Part shown: piece by piece, positions 9,838 to 18,336 of the stretch
How positions within the stretch are numbered: the stretch's first letter is position 1
Layout of the letters: each line of letters starts with the position of its first letter
Made by a program: the position numbers and the translations under genes
Assembly (NCBI RefSeq): GCF_016888515.1
Contig: NZ_JAFEJK010000001.1
Coordinates: forward strand, 186,001-250,000
Direction: 5' to 3'
Source of the DNA: Shimia biformata
GTDB lineage: Bacteria > Pseudomonadota > Alphaproteobacteria > Rhodobacterales > Rhodobacteraceae
DNA length: 64,000 bases
The notes under the pieces: generated by a model
Told to the model about the DNA's origin: nothing
Seen by the model: the letters and a program-made list of their open reading frames with translations, nothing else
Databases searched by the model: none

Positions 9838-11611
9838 GGCAGCGTACCTTGTGACCGGGCTCGGTCTCGGTCAATGGCGGTGCATTCATCCCGTCGAACC
9901 GGAAACTCTCGGGCCAGGTCGAGGGGTCACCCGCCCCTTGTGCGACGATTTTCAGGTCGATCGGGCGATGTATGTCGGGTTCAGGCTGAGCTGCGATCAA
10001 CGCCTTGGTATAGGGGTGCTTAGGGTTAAAGAATAACGCCTCGGGCGGGCCCTGTTCCACCACCAGCCCCGCGCGCATCACCAACACGTCATCTGCAATC
10101 CGTCCGACGACGGCAAGGTCGTGGCTGATGAACAGATAGGACAGGTTCAGCCGGTCACGGATTTCCTCAAGCAGTTGCAGAACCTGTTCCTGCACCGAGA
10201 CATCCAGGGCCGAGGTCGGCTCGTCGCAGACAAGAAAGCTGGGATCCAGCATCAACGCCCGCGCGATCGACAGCCTCTGGCGCTGTCCGCCGGAAAAGGC
10301 GTGCGGATACCGGGTCATCATATTGGGCGAAAGGCCCACCCATTTCAGCATCTCTTCCGCCCGCGCCATACGCTCGGAATTAGAACCGATACCGTGAATC
10401 TCAAGCGGCTCGGCAAGCGCCTCCATCACCCGCATCCGGGGGTTCAGCGTCGAATAGGGGTCCTGGAACACCATCTGTGCCTGCCGCTGAAAGGCGACGC
10501 GCTGGTCACGGTCCATCGCCTGAATATCAAGCGGCTGGCTGGTTTTCTCGGCGCGGAAAAAAATGGCCGACCCGGGATCGGCGGCCTCGGCCCCCAGTGC
10601 GATCCGCGCCAGCGTAGTCTTGCCTGACCCGCTTTCACCCACGACAGCGGTGGTCTTGCCGCGCTCAACCGTGAGATCGACGCCGCGCACCGCCTGCACG
10701 ATCACTTTCGGCGACCACGGGGCAGAGCCTTTCAGCGTGTAGGTCTTGTTGACTCCTGCCATTTCAAGCACGAGGTCGGTCTTGTCCGGTGCCTTCTCGC
10801 TTCCACCGGTTTCGGGAATCTTTGGCGCAGCGGCAAACAGATCTCTGGTATAAGGGTGCTGCGGGTCGCCAAGGATCTGGGCGGCGGTCCCCGCTTCCAT
10901 CACTCGGCCCCGGTTCATCACACAGACCTTGTCGGCCATGTTTGCCACCACGCCCAGGTCGTGTGTGACAAGAATTACCGCCATTCCGGTTTCCTGTTGA
11001 ATGTCCTTGATCAGCCCCAACACCTGCGCCTGCGTGGTCACATCAAGCGCCGTCGTCGGCTCATCCGCGATCAACAGGTCGGGCCGCCCGACAATGGCCA
11101 TTGCGATCATCGCGCGCTGGCGCATTCCCCCCGACAGTTCGAACGGATAGGACGAGAACACGCGCTCGGGGTCGGGAAACCCCACGCGCTCGAATGTTTC
11201 CAGAACCCGCTTCTTGTTCTTGCCCTTCTTGGACTGGTCGGGATGAAGGCGCAGCACCTCAATCACCTGGTTGCCGATCCGGTGCAACGGCGAAAGCGAG
11301 CGCATGGGTTCCTGAAAGATCATCGACACCCTGTTGCCGCGAACATCGCACATGCGGCGGTTCGACAACGGCAGCAGGTCGGTGACGCCATCGCCCTTTT
11401 CGTCGCGCAGCAAGACCCGGCCTGAAAGGATTTTCGCGGCTGGTGGCAGGATTTTCAGCACGGAACGGCAGGACATGGTCTTGCCTGAGCCGCTTTCCCC
11501 GACAAGCGCCAGCGTCTGGCCCAGTTCGACCGAGAAAGACACGTCCTCGACGACAGGGGCATCATTGCCGAAACCGATGGTCAGCCCCTCTACGTTCAGA
11601 AGTGATGTCAC
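9830..11611 (-). CDS. Double-domain ABC ATPase of a peptide-type importer (DppD-DppF fusion)
   Basis: A 593-residue cytosolic ATPase holding two full nucleotide-binding domains in one chain. Domain 1 has Walker [11 protein letters not shown] and signature [12 protein letters not shown]; domain 2 has Walker [12 protein letters not shown] and signature [12 protein letters not shown] with Walker [12 protein letters not shown]. Each domain ends with the oligopeptide-type C-terminal extension ([16 protein letters not shown]). I chose GTG 11611, which has GGGGGAA four bases upstream and gives the expected N-terminus ([14 protein letters not shown] after GTG); an in-frame ATG at 11710 adds 33 residues unlike the family. 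It is the first gene of the importer operon. Confidence 0.93.
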   Translation of the reverse strand: MTSLLNVEGLTIGFGNDAPVVEDVSFSVELGQTLALVGESGSGKTMSCRSVLKILPPAAKILSGRVLLRDEKGDGVTDLLPLSNRRMCDVRGNRVSMIFQEPMRSLSPLHRIGNQVIEVLRLHPDQSKKGKNKKRVLETFERVGFPDPERVFSSYPFELSGGMRQRAMIAMAIVGRPDLLIADEPTTALDVTTQAQVLGLIKDIQQETGMAVILVTHDLGVVANMADKVCVMNRGRVMEAGTAAQILGDPQHPYTRDLFAAAPKIPETGGSEKAPDKTDLVLEMAGVNKTYTLKGSAPWSPKVIVQAVRGVDLTVERGKTTAVVGESGSGKTTLARIALGAEAADPGSAIFFRAEKTSQPLDIQAMDRDQRVAFQRQAQMVFQDPYSTLNPRMRVMEALAEPLEIHGIGSNSERMARAEEMLKWVGLSPNMMTRYPHAFSGGQRQRLSIARALMLDPSFLVCDEPTSALDVSVQEQVLQLLEEIRDRLNLSYLFISHDLAVVGRIADDVLVMRAGLVVEQGPPEALFFNPKHPYTKALIAAQPEPDIHRPIDLKIVAQGAGDPSTWPESFRFDGMNAPPLTETEPGHKVRCHA

Positions 11612-11863
11612 ACTCTTCCCCCGATCCGATACGGCACGATCCGCAGCCCCGCGTTGCCGTGGCCGGCACCGGCGCAGGCCCGACGCGCACCACCAGACCA
11701 AGTCAAACATGATTTGCCAGAACCTCGCAAGCCGCTTGGCGCTTTTGTTCTTTCAGAGTCCCGGCGGCACGACAGTTCTATGTGCCGCTGTTAACCTCTT
11801 GTAACTGGCCGGATTTGCCGATTATGTGGCGCCGGACGCATCAAGATTACAGGACCTGCCACC

Positions 11864-12349
11864 ATGAGCCGACTGGACGTCTTCATCAACCGCATGGTGT
11901 CGCAACGCGCCTGTCTGGACTATGCGGTAGATGCCACCAAGGGCATGACCGGCCCGGTATTCGAACTGGGTCTGGGCAACGGTCGCACCTTCGATCACAT
12001 GCGGGAAAAGATGCCTGAGCGTCAGATTTTCGTCTTCGAACGTGAGGTCGCGTCGAACCCGGCCTCAACCCCGACCGAGGACCAGACCATCCTTGGCGAC
12101 GTGCGCGACACCCTGCCAGCGGCGCTGGAACGTTTTGGTCCTACCGCACATCTGATCCATGCCGATCTGGGCGGACATAACCTTGAGAAAAACGATGCTT
12201 TCGCGCGTCTGATCTCGCCACTGGTAGAACCCCTGCTCGCACCCGGCGGCCTGATGGTGTCCAGCGACCAAATGTATTTCGATGATCTGCGCGAGATTGA
12301 TCTGCCCGCCGACGCAGTTCCGGGGCGCTGTTTCATCTACCAGAGATAG
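11864..12349 (+). CDS. Small class I SAM-dependent methyltransferase-like protein
   Basis: A 161-residue cytosolic protein. The segment GPVFELGLGNGRTFDHMRE (residues 30-48) matches SAM-binding motif I of class I methyltransferases, FVFEREV follows as motif II, and LIHADLGGHN is motif IV. The protein is shorter than most members and ends soon after the FDDLREI strand region, so the substrate domain is minimal. It stands 186 bases ahead of the sphingolipid/inositol-type operon on the same strand, so it may belong to that locus, but no overlap or motif proves it. The methyl acceptor is unknown. The ATG has a weak upstream purine run (caggacctgccacc). Confidence 0.7.
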   Translation: MSRLDVFINRMVSQRACLDYAVDATKGMTGPVFELGLGNGRTFDHMREKMPERQIFVFEREVASNPASTPTEDQTILGDVRDTLPAALERFGPTAHLIHADLGGHNLEKNDAFARLISPLVEPLLAPGGLMVSSDQMYFDDLREIDLPADAVPGRCFIYQR

Positions 12350-12535
12350 AACGGCCTCCAACGCGCCAAGCCTTCATTTCGAAGAAGGCCAATTTCTGTT
12401 GTGCCGTTTGCGGTAATCGCCTTAGACTGATGGAATAAATCAGAATATCACGTTTCTTCAGGGTGCCTGTTTTTCTCGTCTTCGCACCAAACCTCCTCAG
12501 GTCCTGATGTTCGAAATGCGGCTCCGGGGGGCTTA

Positions 12536-13762
12536 ATGGGCGACGCACCGACCAGTTTTGAAAAATTCGCAGAGCGCCGTTTCAGGTTGAGCGGAAAAGC
12601 CCTGATCGAAAACGGGCATCCCTATTTCGTGCCCACCGACAGTTTGGAAGACGCCAGCAGTCAATGGCCGCAGGGTTATCTCAGTTTCTCGCACTACGAC
12701 TACCTCGGCCTGTCCCATCATCCTGCGGTGACTGCGGCCGCCAAAGGCGCGATTGACCGCCACGGCACCGGCGTCGGCGCGTCGCGTCTTGTCGGGGGAG
12801 AACGACTTGCCCATCGCGCGCTGGAGAACGACCTGGCCAACTTCATCGGGGTTGGCGGGGTGCTGTCGATCATCTCGGGCTACCTGACGAATGTTTCGAT
12901 CATCAATCACGTCCTTGGCCCCAAGGACCTGCTGATTATGGACGACCTTGCCCATAACTCCATTGTGATCGGGTCAAAAACAGGAAAATTCGCCACGCTC
13001 ACCTATGCCCATAACGACCTTGAAGACCTTGCCCGGATACTTGAGGCCGAAGCCGGGAACTATGGGCGCGTCCTGATTGCAACCGAGGGGTTGTTCTCGA
13101 TGGACGGCGATATCACAGACTTGCCCCGCCTGCTTGAAATCAAGGAAAGCCACGATGCCTGGCTTCTGTTGGACGAGGCACATTCCTTTGGCGTTCTGGG
13201 CGCGACCGGCGCAGGATTGTGCGAACATTTCGACATTGATCCCGGACGGATTGAACTCATCATTGGCACGCTGTCAAAAAGCTTTGCCGCCTCAGGCGGA
13301 TTCATCTGTTCCTCGGCCGAGGTAATCGAATGGCTGCGCTTTACGCTCGCCGGCTTCGTGTTCTCGGTCGGCCTGTCGCCGGCAACAGTAGCCGGCGCGC
13401 ACGAGGCGCTGAACATGCTGCGCCGCGAACCCGAGCGTGTCACCCGGCTGCGTGCCAACAGCCGCTATTTCCTGTCCCGCGCCCGCGCTACCGGGTTGAA
13501 TACCGGAACCGCTGTCGGCGAAGCCGTAATCCCGGTCCTGTTCGATACGCCCGAGCAATGTGTCTTTGTCGCCGAGGCGCTGATGCAGTCAGGAATTTAT
13601 GCGCCGCCCGTAATTCATGTCGGCGTGCCCAAGGACCTGCCACGCATCCGCTTTTTCCTGTCGGCCAGCCACACAGAGGCGGATATTGACCGGGTGATCG
13701 CAAAGGTGGCCGAGGCCCGCGCCGCATCGACCCGCGCCCCGGACAGGATCAGCGCCGAGTGA
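12536..13762 (+). CDS. Alpha-oxoamine synthase, serine palmitoyltransferase type
   Basis: A 408-residue PLP enzyme of the family that condenses an amino acid with an acyl thioester (serine palmitoyltransferase, BioF, Kbl, HemA). Seen: YDYLGLS near residue 55, the DDLAHNS histidine (H140) that stacks on PLP, DEAHSFGVLG (D213, H216) and the Schiff-base lysine in GTLSKSF (K248). Nothing here distinguishes serine from other amino acids outright. The context does: it is joined by ATGA-type overlaps to an inositol phosphate synthase and a 3-ketosphinganine-reductase-like SDR, and no biotin or heme genes are near. I infer sphingoid-base synthesis from serine and a fatty acyl donor. A GGGGGG run five bases before the ATG acts as ribosome-binding site. 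Confidence 0.82.
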   Translation: MGDAPTSFEKFAERRFRLSGKALIENGHPYFVPTDSLEDASSQWPQGYLSFSHYDYLGLSHHPAVTAAAKGAIDRHGTGVGASRLVGGERLAHRALENDLANFIGVGGVLSIISGYLTNVSIINHVLGPKDLLIMDDLAHNSIVIGSKTGKFATLTYAHNDLEDLARILEAEAGNYGRVLIATEGLFSMDGDITDLPRLLEIKESHDAWLLLDEAHSFGVLGATGAGLCEHFDIDPGRIELIIGTLSKSFAASGGFICSSAEVIEWLRFTLAGFVFSVGLSPATVAGAHEALNMLRREPERVTRLRANSRYFLSRARATGLNTGTAVGEAVIPVLFDTPEQCVFVAEALMQSGIYAPPVIHVGVPKDLPRIRFFLSASHTEADIDRVIAKVAEARAASTRAPDRISAE

Positions 13763-14379
13763 TGTTGACACGCCGGTCCGTCATCGGGTTGTTCACCGCA
13801 TTGGGGGCAATAACCATGTTTCCCGGCACAGCGCTTGCCGTACCGAAGCTCAGTCTCGTTTCCGCCGGTGAAAGCAATGGCCTGCCAATTGCCCGACCCG
13901 AATTTGCCCGCCCCACCGACAAAAACCAGGTTTTCTTTATCCAGCGCTCGATGAATGCCAACACCGTGGTTTACGCCGCGCGGTTTGACAAGGCAGGCAG
14001 GCTGGACCGCAAGTCCCCACTGCATGGTTATTGGCGCCGATACAACACTGGCGGTGCGACGCGGGCGCTTAGTTTCTCCGAACGCAATTTTGCCTATGGC
14101 ACAAAGGCCAAGGCGACCAAAAATGACGGAATATTCCGCATCCGGTTCGCGGCCTTGCCCGGCTTTGAAACGGAACTCAGGCAAGCGGCGCCCGGACAGG
14201 CCGATTTATGGTTTGATTTCAACGGCAAGAACGTCCAGCTTGTCTATGCCTATCTTGACCTCGACGACCGTGGCCTGATCCCTAGTGTCGTGTCGATCCG
14301 ACTGTTCGGACGCATTCCGGCGACAGGGCGGCACATGACACTCAACTATTCTGTTTCGGGCGGAGCAATAAACGAATGA
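13759..14379 (+). CDS. Exported DUF4833 family protein
   Basis: A protein of about 206 residues with an export signal at its N-terminus: twin arginines in LTRRSVIGLF, a hydrophobic stretch, and an ALA cleavage site near residue 27. The mature part (DKNQVFFIQRSMNANTVVYA, then SPLHGYWRRYNTGG and VQLVYAYLDLD) matches what I recall of the DUF4833 family, whose biochemical role is unknown to me. The start can be GTG 13759, overlapping the upstream stop, or ATG 13762 directly behind it. It sits inside the operon between the oxoamine synthase and the inositol phosphate synthase and overlaps both, so an envelope protein is co-made with cytosolic lipid enzymes. Confidence 0.8.
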   Translation: MMLTRRSVIGLFTALGAITMFPGTALAVPKLSLVSAGESNGLPIARPEFARPTDKNQVFFIQRSMNANTVVYAARFDKAGRLDRKSPLHGYWRRYNTGGATRALSFSERNFAYGTKAKATKNDGIFRIRFAALPGFETELRQAAPGQADLWFDFNGKNVQLVYAYLDLDDRGLIPSVVSIRLFGRIPATGRHMTLNYSVSGGAINE

Positions 14380-15497
14380 CCAACCCCACCACCACCCGGA
14401 TCCGCACCGCCATCGCAGGTGTCGGCAACTGCGCCAGCTCGCTGGTTCAGGGTATTTCCTACTGCCGCGCCAAGGGGGAAGACGCGGTCGGAGTCAGCTT
14501 CCCGGATTTGGGCGGGTATCGTCCCGGCGATGTCGAGATTGTCGCCGCATTCGACGTTGATGCCCGCAAGGTCGGTCAGCCGGTTGGCAAGGCAGTGATG
14601 GCCGCGCCAAACTGCACCGAACAGTTCTTCGCCGATCTCGACGACCAGACTGCGACCGTGTCGCGCGGACCGAACCTGGACGGGGTGTCAGCGCATATGC
14701 TGAACCAGCCCGAAGACAGGTCTTTCCGTCTGTCTGATGCGCCCGAGATGACGCGGGACGAGGTAATCGAGGTGCTGAAATCCTCGGGCGCCGAGGTTTT
14801 GGTTATCTTTCTGCCTGTCGGGTCGCAAAAGGCGGTCGAGTTCTATTGCGACTGCGCACTGGCAGCCGGGGTCGCCGTGGTAAACGGCATTCCCGTTTTC
14901 ATCGCATCAAACCGGGTTTGGGCCAGAAGATTTGCCGATGCCGGCGTACCGATTCTGGGCGACGATTTCAAAGCCCAGCTGGGCGCCACCATTGTTCACC
15001 GCACGCTTGCCAACCTTGCCGACATGCGCGGGGTCCGGATCGACCGAACCTATCAGTTGAACGTCGGTGGCAATACCGATTTCCTGAACATGTCCGACCA
15101 TGGCCGGCTTCTATCGAAACGCGAAAGCAAGACCGAGGCAGTGCAGGCCGCGCTTGAGGAACGGCTGGCGGATCAAGACATTCGCATCGGCCCATCGGAC
15201 TACGTGCCATGGCTGAATGACCGCAAGGTCGCCTATGTCCGACTCGAAGGGCGGCTGTTCGGCGGTGCGCGCACCAATATCGAACTACGTCTTGATGTCG
15301 AGGACAGCCCCAATGCCGCGGCCATGGCGCTGGCTGCCATCCGCTGTGCCCGCATCGCGCGTGATCGCGGCATGGCCGGGCCGGTCGTTGCCGCCAGCGC
15401 CTTTTTCTTCAAGCACCCGCCTGAACAATTCGAAGACACAGAAGCGCATGACATGGTGCTTGCCTTTGCGCATGGCGATGGCGACGGCGCTGACTGA
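14376..15497 (+). CDS. ino1: Myo-inositol-1-phosphate synthase
   Basis: A 373-residue cytosolic NAD+-dependent isomerase that converts glucose 6-phosphate to 1D-myo-inositol 3-phosphate, the first step of inositol synthesis. The Rossmann start IAGVGNCASSLVQGI, the FDVDARKVGQPV strand, and the NTDFLNM and PSDYVPWLND-type segments are those of the short actinobacterial and archaeal form; eukaryotic enzymes are near 510 residues. VVNGIPVFIAS and LGDDFKAQLGATI belong to the catalytic region. It is joined by ATGA to the DUF4833 gene and by TGATG to the SDR gene. De novo inositol synthesis is uncommon in proteobacteria, and the neighbours point to lipid use rather than a compatible solute. Confidence 0.93.
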   Translation: MTNPTTTRIRTAIAGVGNCASSLVQGISYCRAKGEDAVGVSFPDLGGYRPGDVEIVAAFDVDARKVGQPVGKAVMAAPNCTEQFFADLDDQTATVSRGPNLDGVSAHMLNQPEDRSFRLSDAPEMTRDEVIEVLKSSGAEVLVIFLPVGSQKAVEFYCDCALAAGVAVVNGIPVFIASNRVWARRFADAGVPILGDDFKAQLGATIVHRTLANLADMRGVRIDRTYQLNVGGNTDFLNMSDHGRLLSKRESKTEAVQAALEERLADQDIRIGPSDYVPWLNDRKVAYVRLEGRLFGGARTNIELRLDVEDSPNAAAMALAAIRCARIARDRGMAGPVVAASAFFFKHPPEQFEDTEAHDMVLAFAHGDGDGAD

Positions 15498-16294
15498 TGG
15501 GTCCGGCGTTTGTCACCGGCGGGTCAAGTGGCATCGGGCTTGCCCTGTGCGAGCAACTGGCCACCGAGGGGCGCGACCTTGCCATCTTCGCCCGTGACAC
15601 CGCAAAACTGGGCGCTGCGCGGGAGCTGATACTCGCTCGCGCGCCGGACACCCGCATCTTCCTCTACGCCGCCGATGTCAGCGACCGATACGCAATGGGA
15701 GAGGTGCTTGACGACGCAGTTCAGGCACTGGGCCCGCCCGAAATCGCCATCGCCTCTGCCGGCATAGCCGAACCGGGGCTTTTTTTGCATCAACCCCTGG
15801 ACAGCCATGATCGCCAAATGGCGGTGAACTATGGCGGCAGCCTGTTCTTTGCCCACCACCTTGCCCCCGAAATGAAGAAGGCAGGCGGCGGCCGGATCGG
15901 GTTCATTGCCTCGGGCGCAGCTTTTTTCGGCATCCACGGCTATAGCGCCTACGCGCCCTCGAAATTCGCCCTGCGTGGTCTGGCCGAGGTGCTGCGGGTC
16001 GAGTTGGCCCCGCATGGCATTGGCGTTTCGATCTGTTTTCCACCCGACACGGACACGCCGCAGCTTGAAGCCGAAGCGCGCACCAAGCCCGAGGCGACCA
16101 AGGCCATCACAGCAGGCGGCGGGCTTTGGCGAGCAGAGGACGTCGCGGCCGCGATGTTGAAGGGCATGGCCCGGAATCGTTTTGACATTACGCCAGGTCT
16201 GCAGATGTCGGCGCTGAACCGCCTGGCCAGCCTTGTCGCACCGGCACTTCGGTCCTGGCAGGGACGCGTGATCCGAAAGGCGGGTGACCTGTGA
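15497..16294 (+). CDS. Short-chain dehydrogenase resembling 3-ketodihydrosphingosine reductase
   Basis: A 265-residue NAD(P)-dependent SDR. The cofactor loop TGGSSGIG is at residues 7-14; the catalytic set is S139, Y152 and K156 (YAPSKFAL). The usual NAG motif reads SAG here. The segment CFPPDTDTPQLEAE (about 180-193) closely matches the PPDTDTP block of eukaryotic 3-ketodihydrosphingosine reductases, which is unusual for bacterial SDRs and is the main reason for the call. The reaction would be reduction of the 3-keto sphingoid base made by the oxoamine synthase three genes upstream. No signal peptide or clear membrane anchor is seen. It overlaps both neighbours (TGATG and GTGA). The substrate is inferred. 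Confidence 0.78.
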   Translation: MGPAFVTGGSSGIGLALCEQLATEGRDLAIFARDTAKLGAARELILARAPDTRIFLYAADVSDRYAMGEVLDDAVQALGPPEIAIASAGIAEPGLFLHQPLDSHDRQMAVNYGGSLFFAHHLAPEMKKAGGGRIGFIASGAAFFGIHGYSAYAPSKFALRGLAEVLRVELAPHGIGVSICFPPDTDTPQLEAEARTKPEATKAITAGGGLWRAEDVAAAMLKGMARNRFDITPGLQMSALNRLASLVAPALRSWQGRVIRKAGDL

Positions 16295-17175
16295 TCGGCC
16301 TGGACACCGACCAGATCGCACTGATTGCACTGTGCCTTCTGGCTATCGGCTATGGGCTGGTTCTGCTGATCTGGCTGATCCCTGCGCGCCGGAATCTTGC
16401 AAAAGAGCTATTCAATACCCTGAACCCCGCCGCGCTGGTTCTTGGCGCGCTTGTCGGCATTTTCCTATTGGGGGGATGGGCGCTGGGCATCGCACTTGCG
16501 GCGCTGTCCTGCCGCATCGGATACGAGGCCGGGCATGTCCGCCTTGGGCCGCAGCAAGCGCCATTGGTGGCCGCCGCGACGCTTGCCCTTTCCATTGGCG
16601 CGATGACCCTGCCGCTGGCGGCGCTGACATATGCGGGAATCTGGTGCCTTGCCGCCGTGCGTCTGGTGGCCTTTCCCCGCAACAGTAGCCGAACGATACG
16701 TGGCTGGGGTGAACTTCTGGTCTTTCCCCTACTTCCACTTGGCATCCTGGCCGCTGCCGCGCTGAACCCGGCCCTCGGACCGGTAATGCTGGCCTGCTAT
16801 ATCCTTGTCGAGACATTCGATTCCTACTCGCTTCTGACCGGCAAGCTGATCGGGCGCACCAAGGCATTTCCACAGCTCAGCCCGCGAAAGACGGTCGAGG
16901 GTTTGGCCGGCGGTGTGGCGGGGCTTGCTCTGACAGCCGTCCTTGTGGCGCTGATCGTGGGCAAACCCCTTTGGGGTGCAGTTGTGCTGGCGTTGACGGT
17001 GGGGTTGTTCAGCCTGGCCGGGGACCTCGGCGCGTCTCGAATGAAGCGCAAGGCCGGGGTCAAGGATTTCCCGGTAGTATTGAAAAGCCAAGGCGGTCTG
17101 TTTGACACGTTTGACAGCTGGATTGCGGCAGGTGCAGGGGTGGCTGCGCTGTCAATGATCCTGATCGCGCAGTAA
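16291..17175 (+). CDS. CDP-diglyceride synthase-like cytidylyltransferase (CdsA family)
   Basis: A 294-residue multi-pass membrane protein with about eight hydrophobic segments. The C-terminal half holds FDSYSLLTGKLIGRTKAFP, then LSPRKTVEGLAGG, then DLGASRMKRKAGVKDF and GGLFDTFDSW: these follow the CdsA signature, in which a phosphatidate reacts with CTP to give CDP-diacylglycerol. Aspartates of the signature are present. The GTG start overlaps the SDR stop. A housekeeping cdsA would normally sit with uppS and dxr, so this is likely a second, dedicated copy that supplies a CDP-activated lipid to the CDP-alcohol phosphotransferases nearby. Whether the lipid is phosphatidate or another phospholipid cannot be told. 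Confidence 0.82.
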   Translation: MIGLDTDQIALIALCLLAIGYGLVLLIWLIPARRNLAKELFNTLNPAALVLGALVGIFLLGGWALGIALAALSCRIGYEAGHVRLGPQQAPLVAAATLALSIGAMTLPLAALTYAGIWCLAAVRLVAFPRNSSRTIRGWGELLVFPLLPLGILAAAALNPALGPVMLACYILVETFDSYSLLTGKLIGRTKAFPQLSPRKTVEGLAGGVAGLALTAVLVALIVGKPLWGAVVLALTVGLFSLAGDLGASRMKRKAGVKDFPVVLKSQGGLFDTFDSWIAAGAGVAALSMILIAQ

Positions 17176-17214
17176 CAGCTTGCCCTTGATGCGCGCCTTT
17201 CCCACAATCCCGAC

Positions 17215-18336
17215 ATGACCCCGATCGGCCCCGTGACCCGGATCCTTCTGCGGCCTGTCCTTGCACGGCTGGCGCTGATCCTGTTGCTTGTCGAAGCGGT
17301 TTTCCTGGCCGAAAGCTTCACCACACTTCTCGAACAGGCGCTGCGCTATGACGGGGCGGTCTGGGACTTGGGCTGGCTGTTGGTCTTAAAGCTGCCTCGC
17401 ATCCTGGACCTGGCACTGGCGCTGGCACTGCTCATCGCCCTTTACTTTGCCGTCAGCGAGGCGCGCGCACGAGGAGAGCTGGTCATCCTTGCCACCGCCG
17501 GAATCCGCTGGACCCGGATCGTATGGTTTGCCCTGAGCATAGGTGTCGTCGGCGGCTTTGTCAGCCTCATCGTGGCCGGCTTCGTCCTGCCCGAGGCGCG
17601 CTATTCGGAAAGGATCACGATTGCGCAATTGCGGACAGACTACCTGACCAGTCAAATCACACGCGACGGACCGCGCGACACGCTACACCGCCTGGACGGG
17701 GTGACTTTCATCGCGTCGGCACCCGATGGGCTGCCGGAAAACGGCCCGGACACCCGCGGAAGATTGTTTTTCTTCCAACCGCAAGACCCCTCAAACTGGC
17801 GCGCTGGCCAATCGCGCGACTGGACCATCAAGACCGGGTCGGCAGATGAGGTTCTGGTGATGAAGTCGCTACGGCTGTTCCAAAGCCCGTCGCGCAACCA
17901 GACCGGGTCTTTTGGCCCGATCCACGCTTTCAACGTCGAAAACGCAGAGCTGGCATTCTCACTGGCATCGGTGGTGCCCGCTCCAAACCAGTCACGCAGC
18001 CGTGCCGAAAAGGTTCTGGCCCTGTCCGACGCCGACCCCCGCCGCCTGTCGGGGATCGCAGCCCGCGCCCTGCTGGTGCCCTTCGCCGCGCTTGTCGCTC
18101 TGGCGGCGGTGGCGCTGTCAGCGGGTGACCTCTCTCGCCTGCTGGCATTACCTGCCGCGCTTCTGCTGGTCATGGTCTTTGACGTGGCCGGGCGCACACT
18201 TGTTACAGACGCAGCCGCACGCGTGCCCTGGCTGGTTCTGACACCTATTGTGATTGCCGCTTACCTTGGCCCGCCGCTGGCGGTCATCCTCTGGCGCGGC
18301 GAAACCATGATGACCCCGCCCCGAGGCCGCACATGA
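17215..18336 (+). CDS. LptF/LptG-type (YjgP/YjgQ) permease
   Basis: A 373-residue inner-membrane protein with three N-terminal and three C-terminal hydrophobic segments around a soluble domain of about 170 residues (roughly 125-290), the layout of LptF and LptG. The N-terminal region LVLKLPRILDLALALALLIAL and REGEL-like ARARGELVILATAGIRW (coupling helix) match the family. LptF and LptG pair with LptB to lift lipopolysaccharide out of the inner membrane. This gene follows the CdsA-like gene by 39 bases and overlaps the next permease gene by ATGA, so the pair may serve the locus-specific lipid. The usual linkage to pepA or lptD is absent. Confidence 0.82.
   Translation: MTPIGPVTRILLRPVLARLALILLLVEAVFLAESFTTLLEQALRYDGAVWDLGWLLVLKLPRILDLALALALLIALYFAVSEARARGELVILATAGIRWTRIVWFALSIGVVGGFVSLIVAGFVLPEARYSERITIAQLRTDYLTSQITRDGPRDTLHRLDGVTFIASAPDGLPENGPDTRGRLFFFQPQDPSNWRAGQSRDWTIKTGSADEVLVMKSLRLFQSPSRNQTGSFGPIHAFNVENAELAFSLASVVPAPNQSRSRAEKVLALSDADPRRLSGIAARALLVPFAALVALAAVALSAGDLSRLLALPAALLLVMVFDVAGRTLVTDAAARVPWLVLTPIVIAAYLGPPLAVILWRGETMMTPPRGRT

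Noticed and set aside
5760-11611. Naming the importer YejABEF
   Set aside because: Receptor length and the double ATPase fit, but the gene order differs and the DppC-like permease has a long cysteine-containing loop that I do not recognise from YejE.
12536-13762. Biotin enzyme BioF or glycine C-acetyltransferase Kbl
   Set aside because: Same family, so possible by motif, but no biotin or threonine genes are near, whereas a ketosphinganine-reductase-like gene is in the operon.
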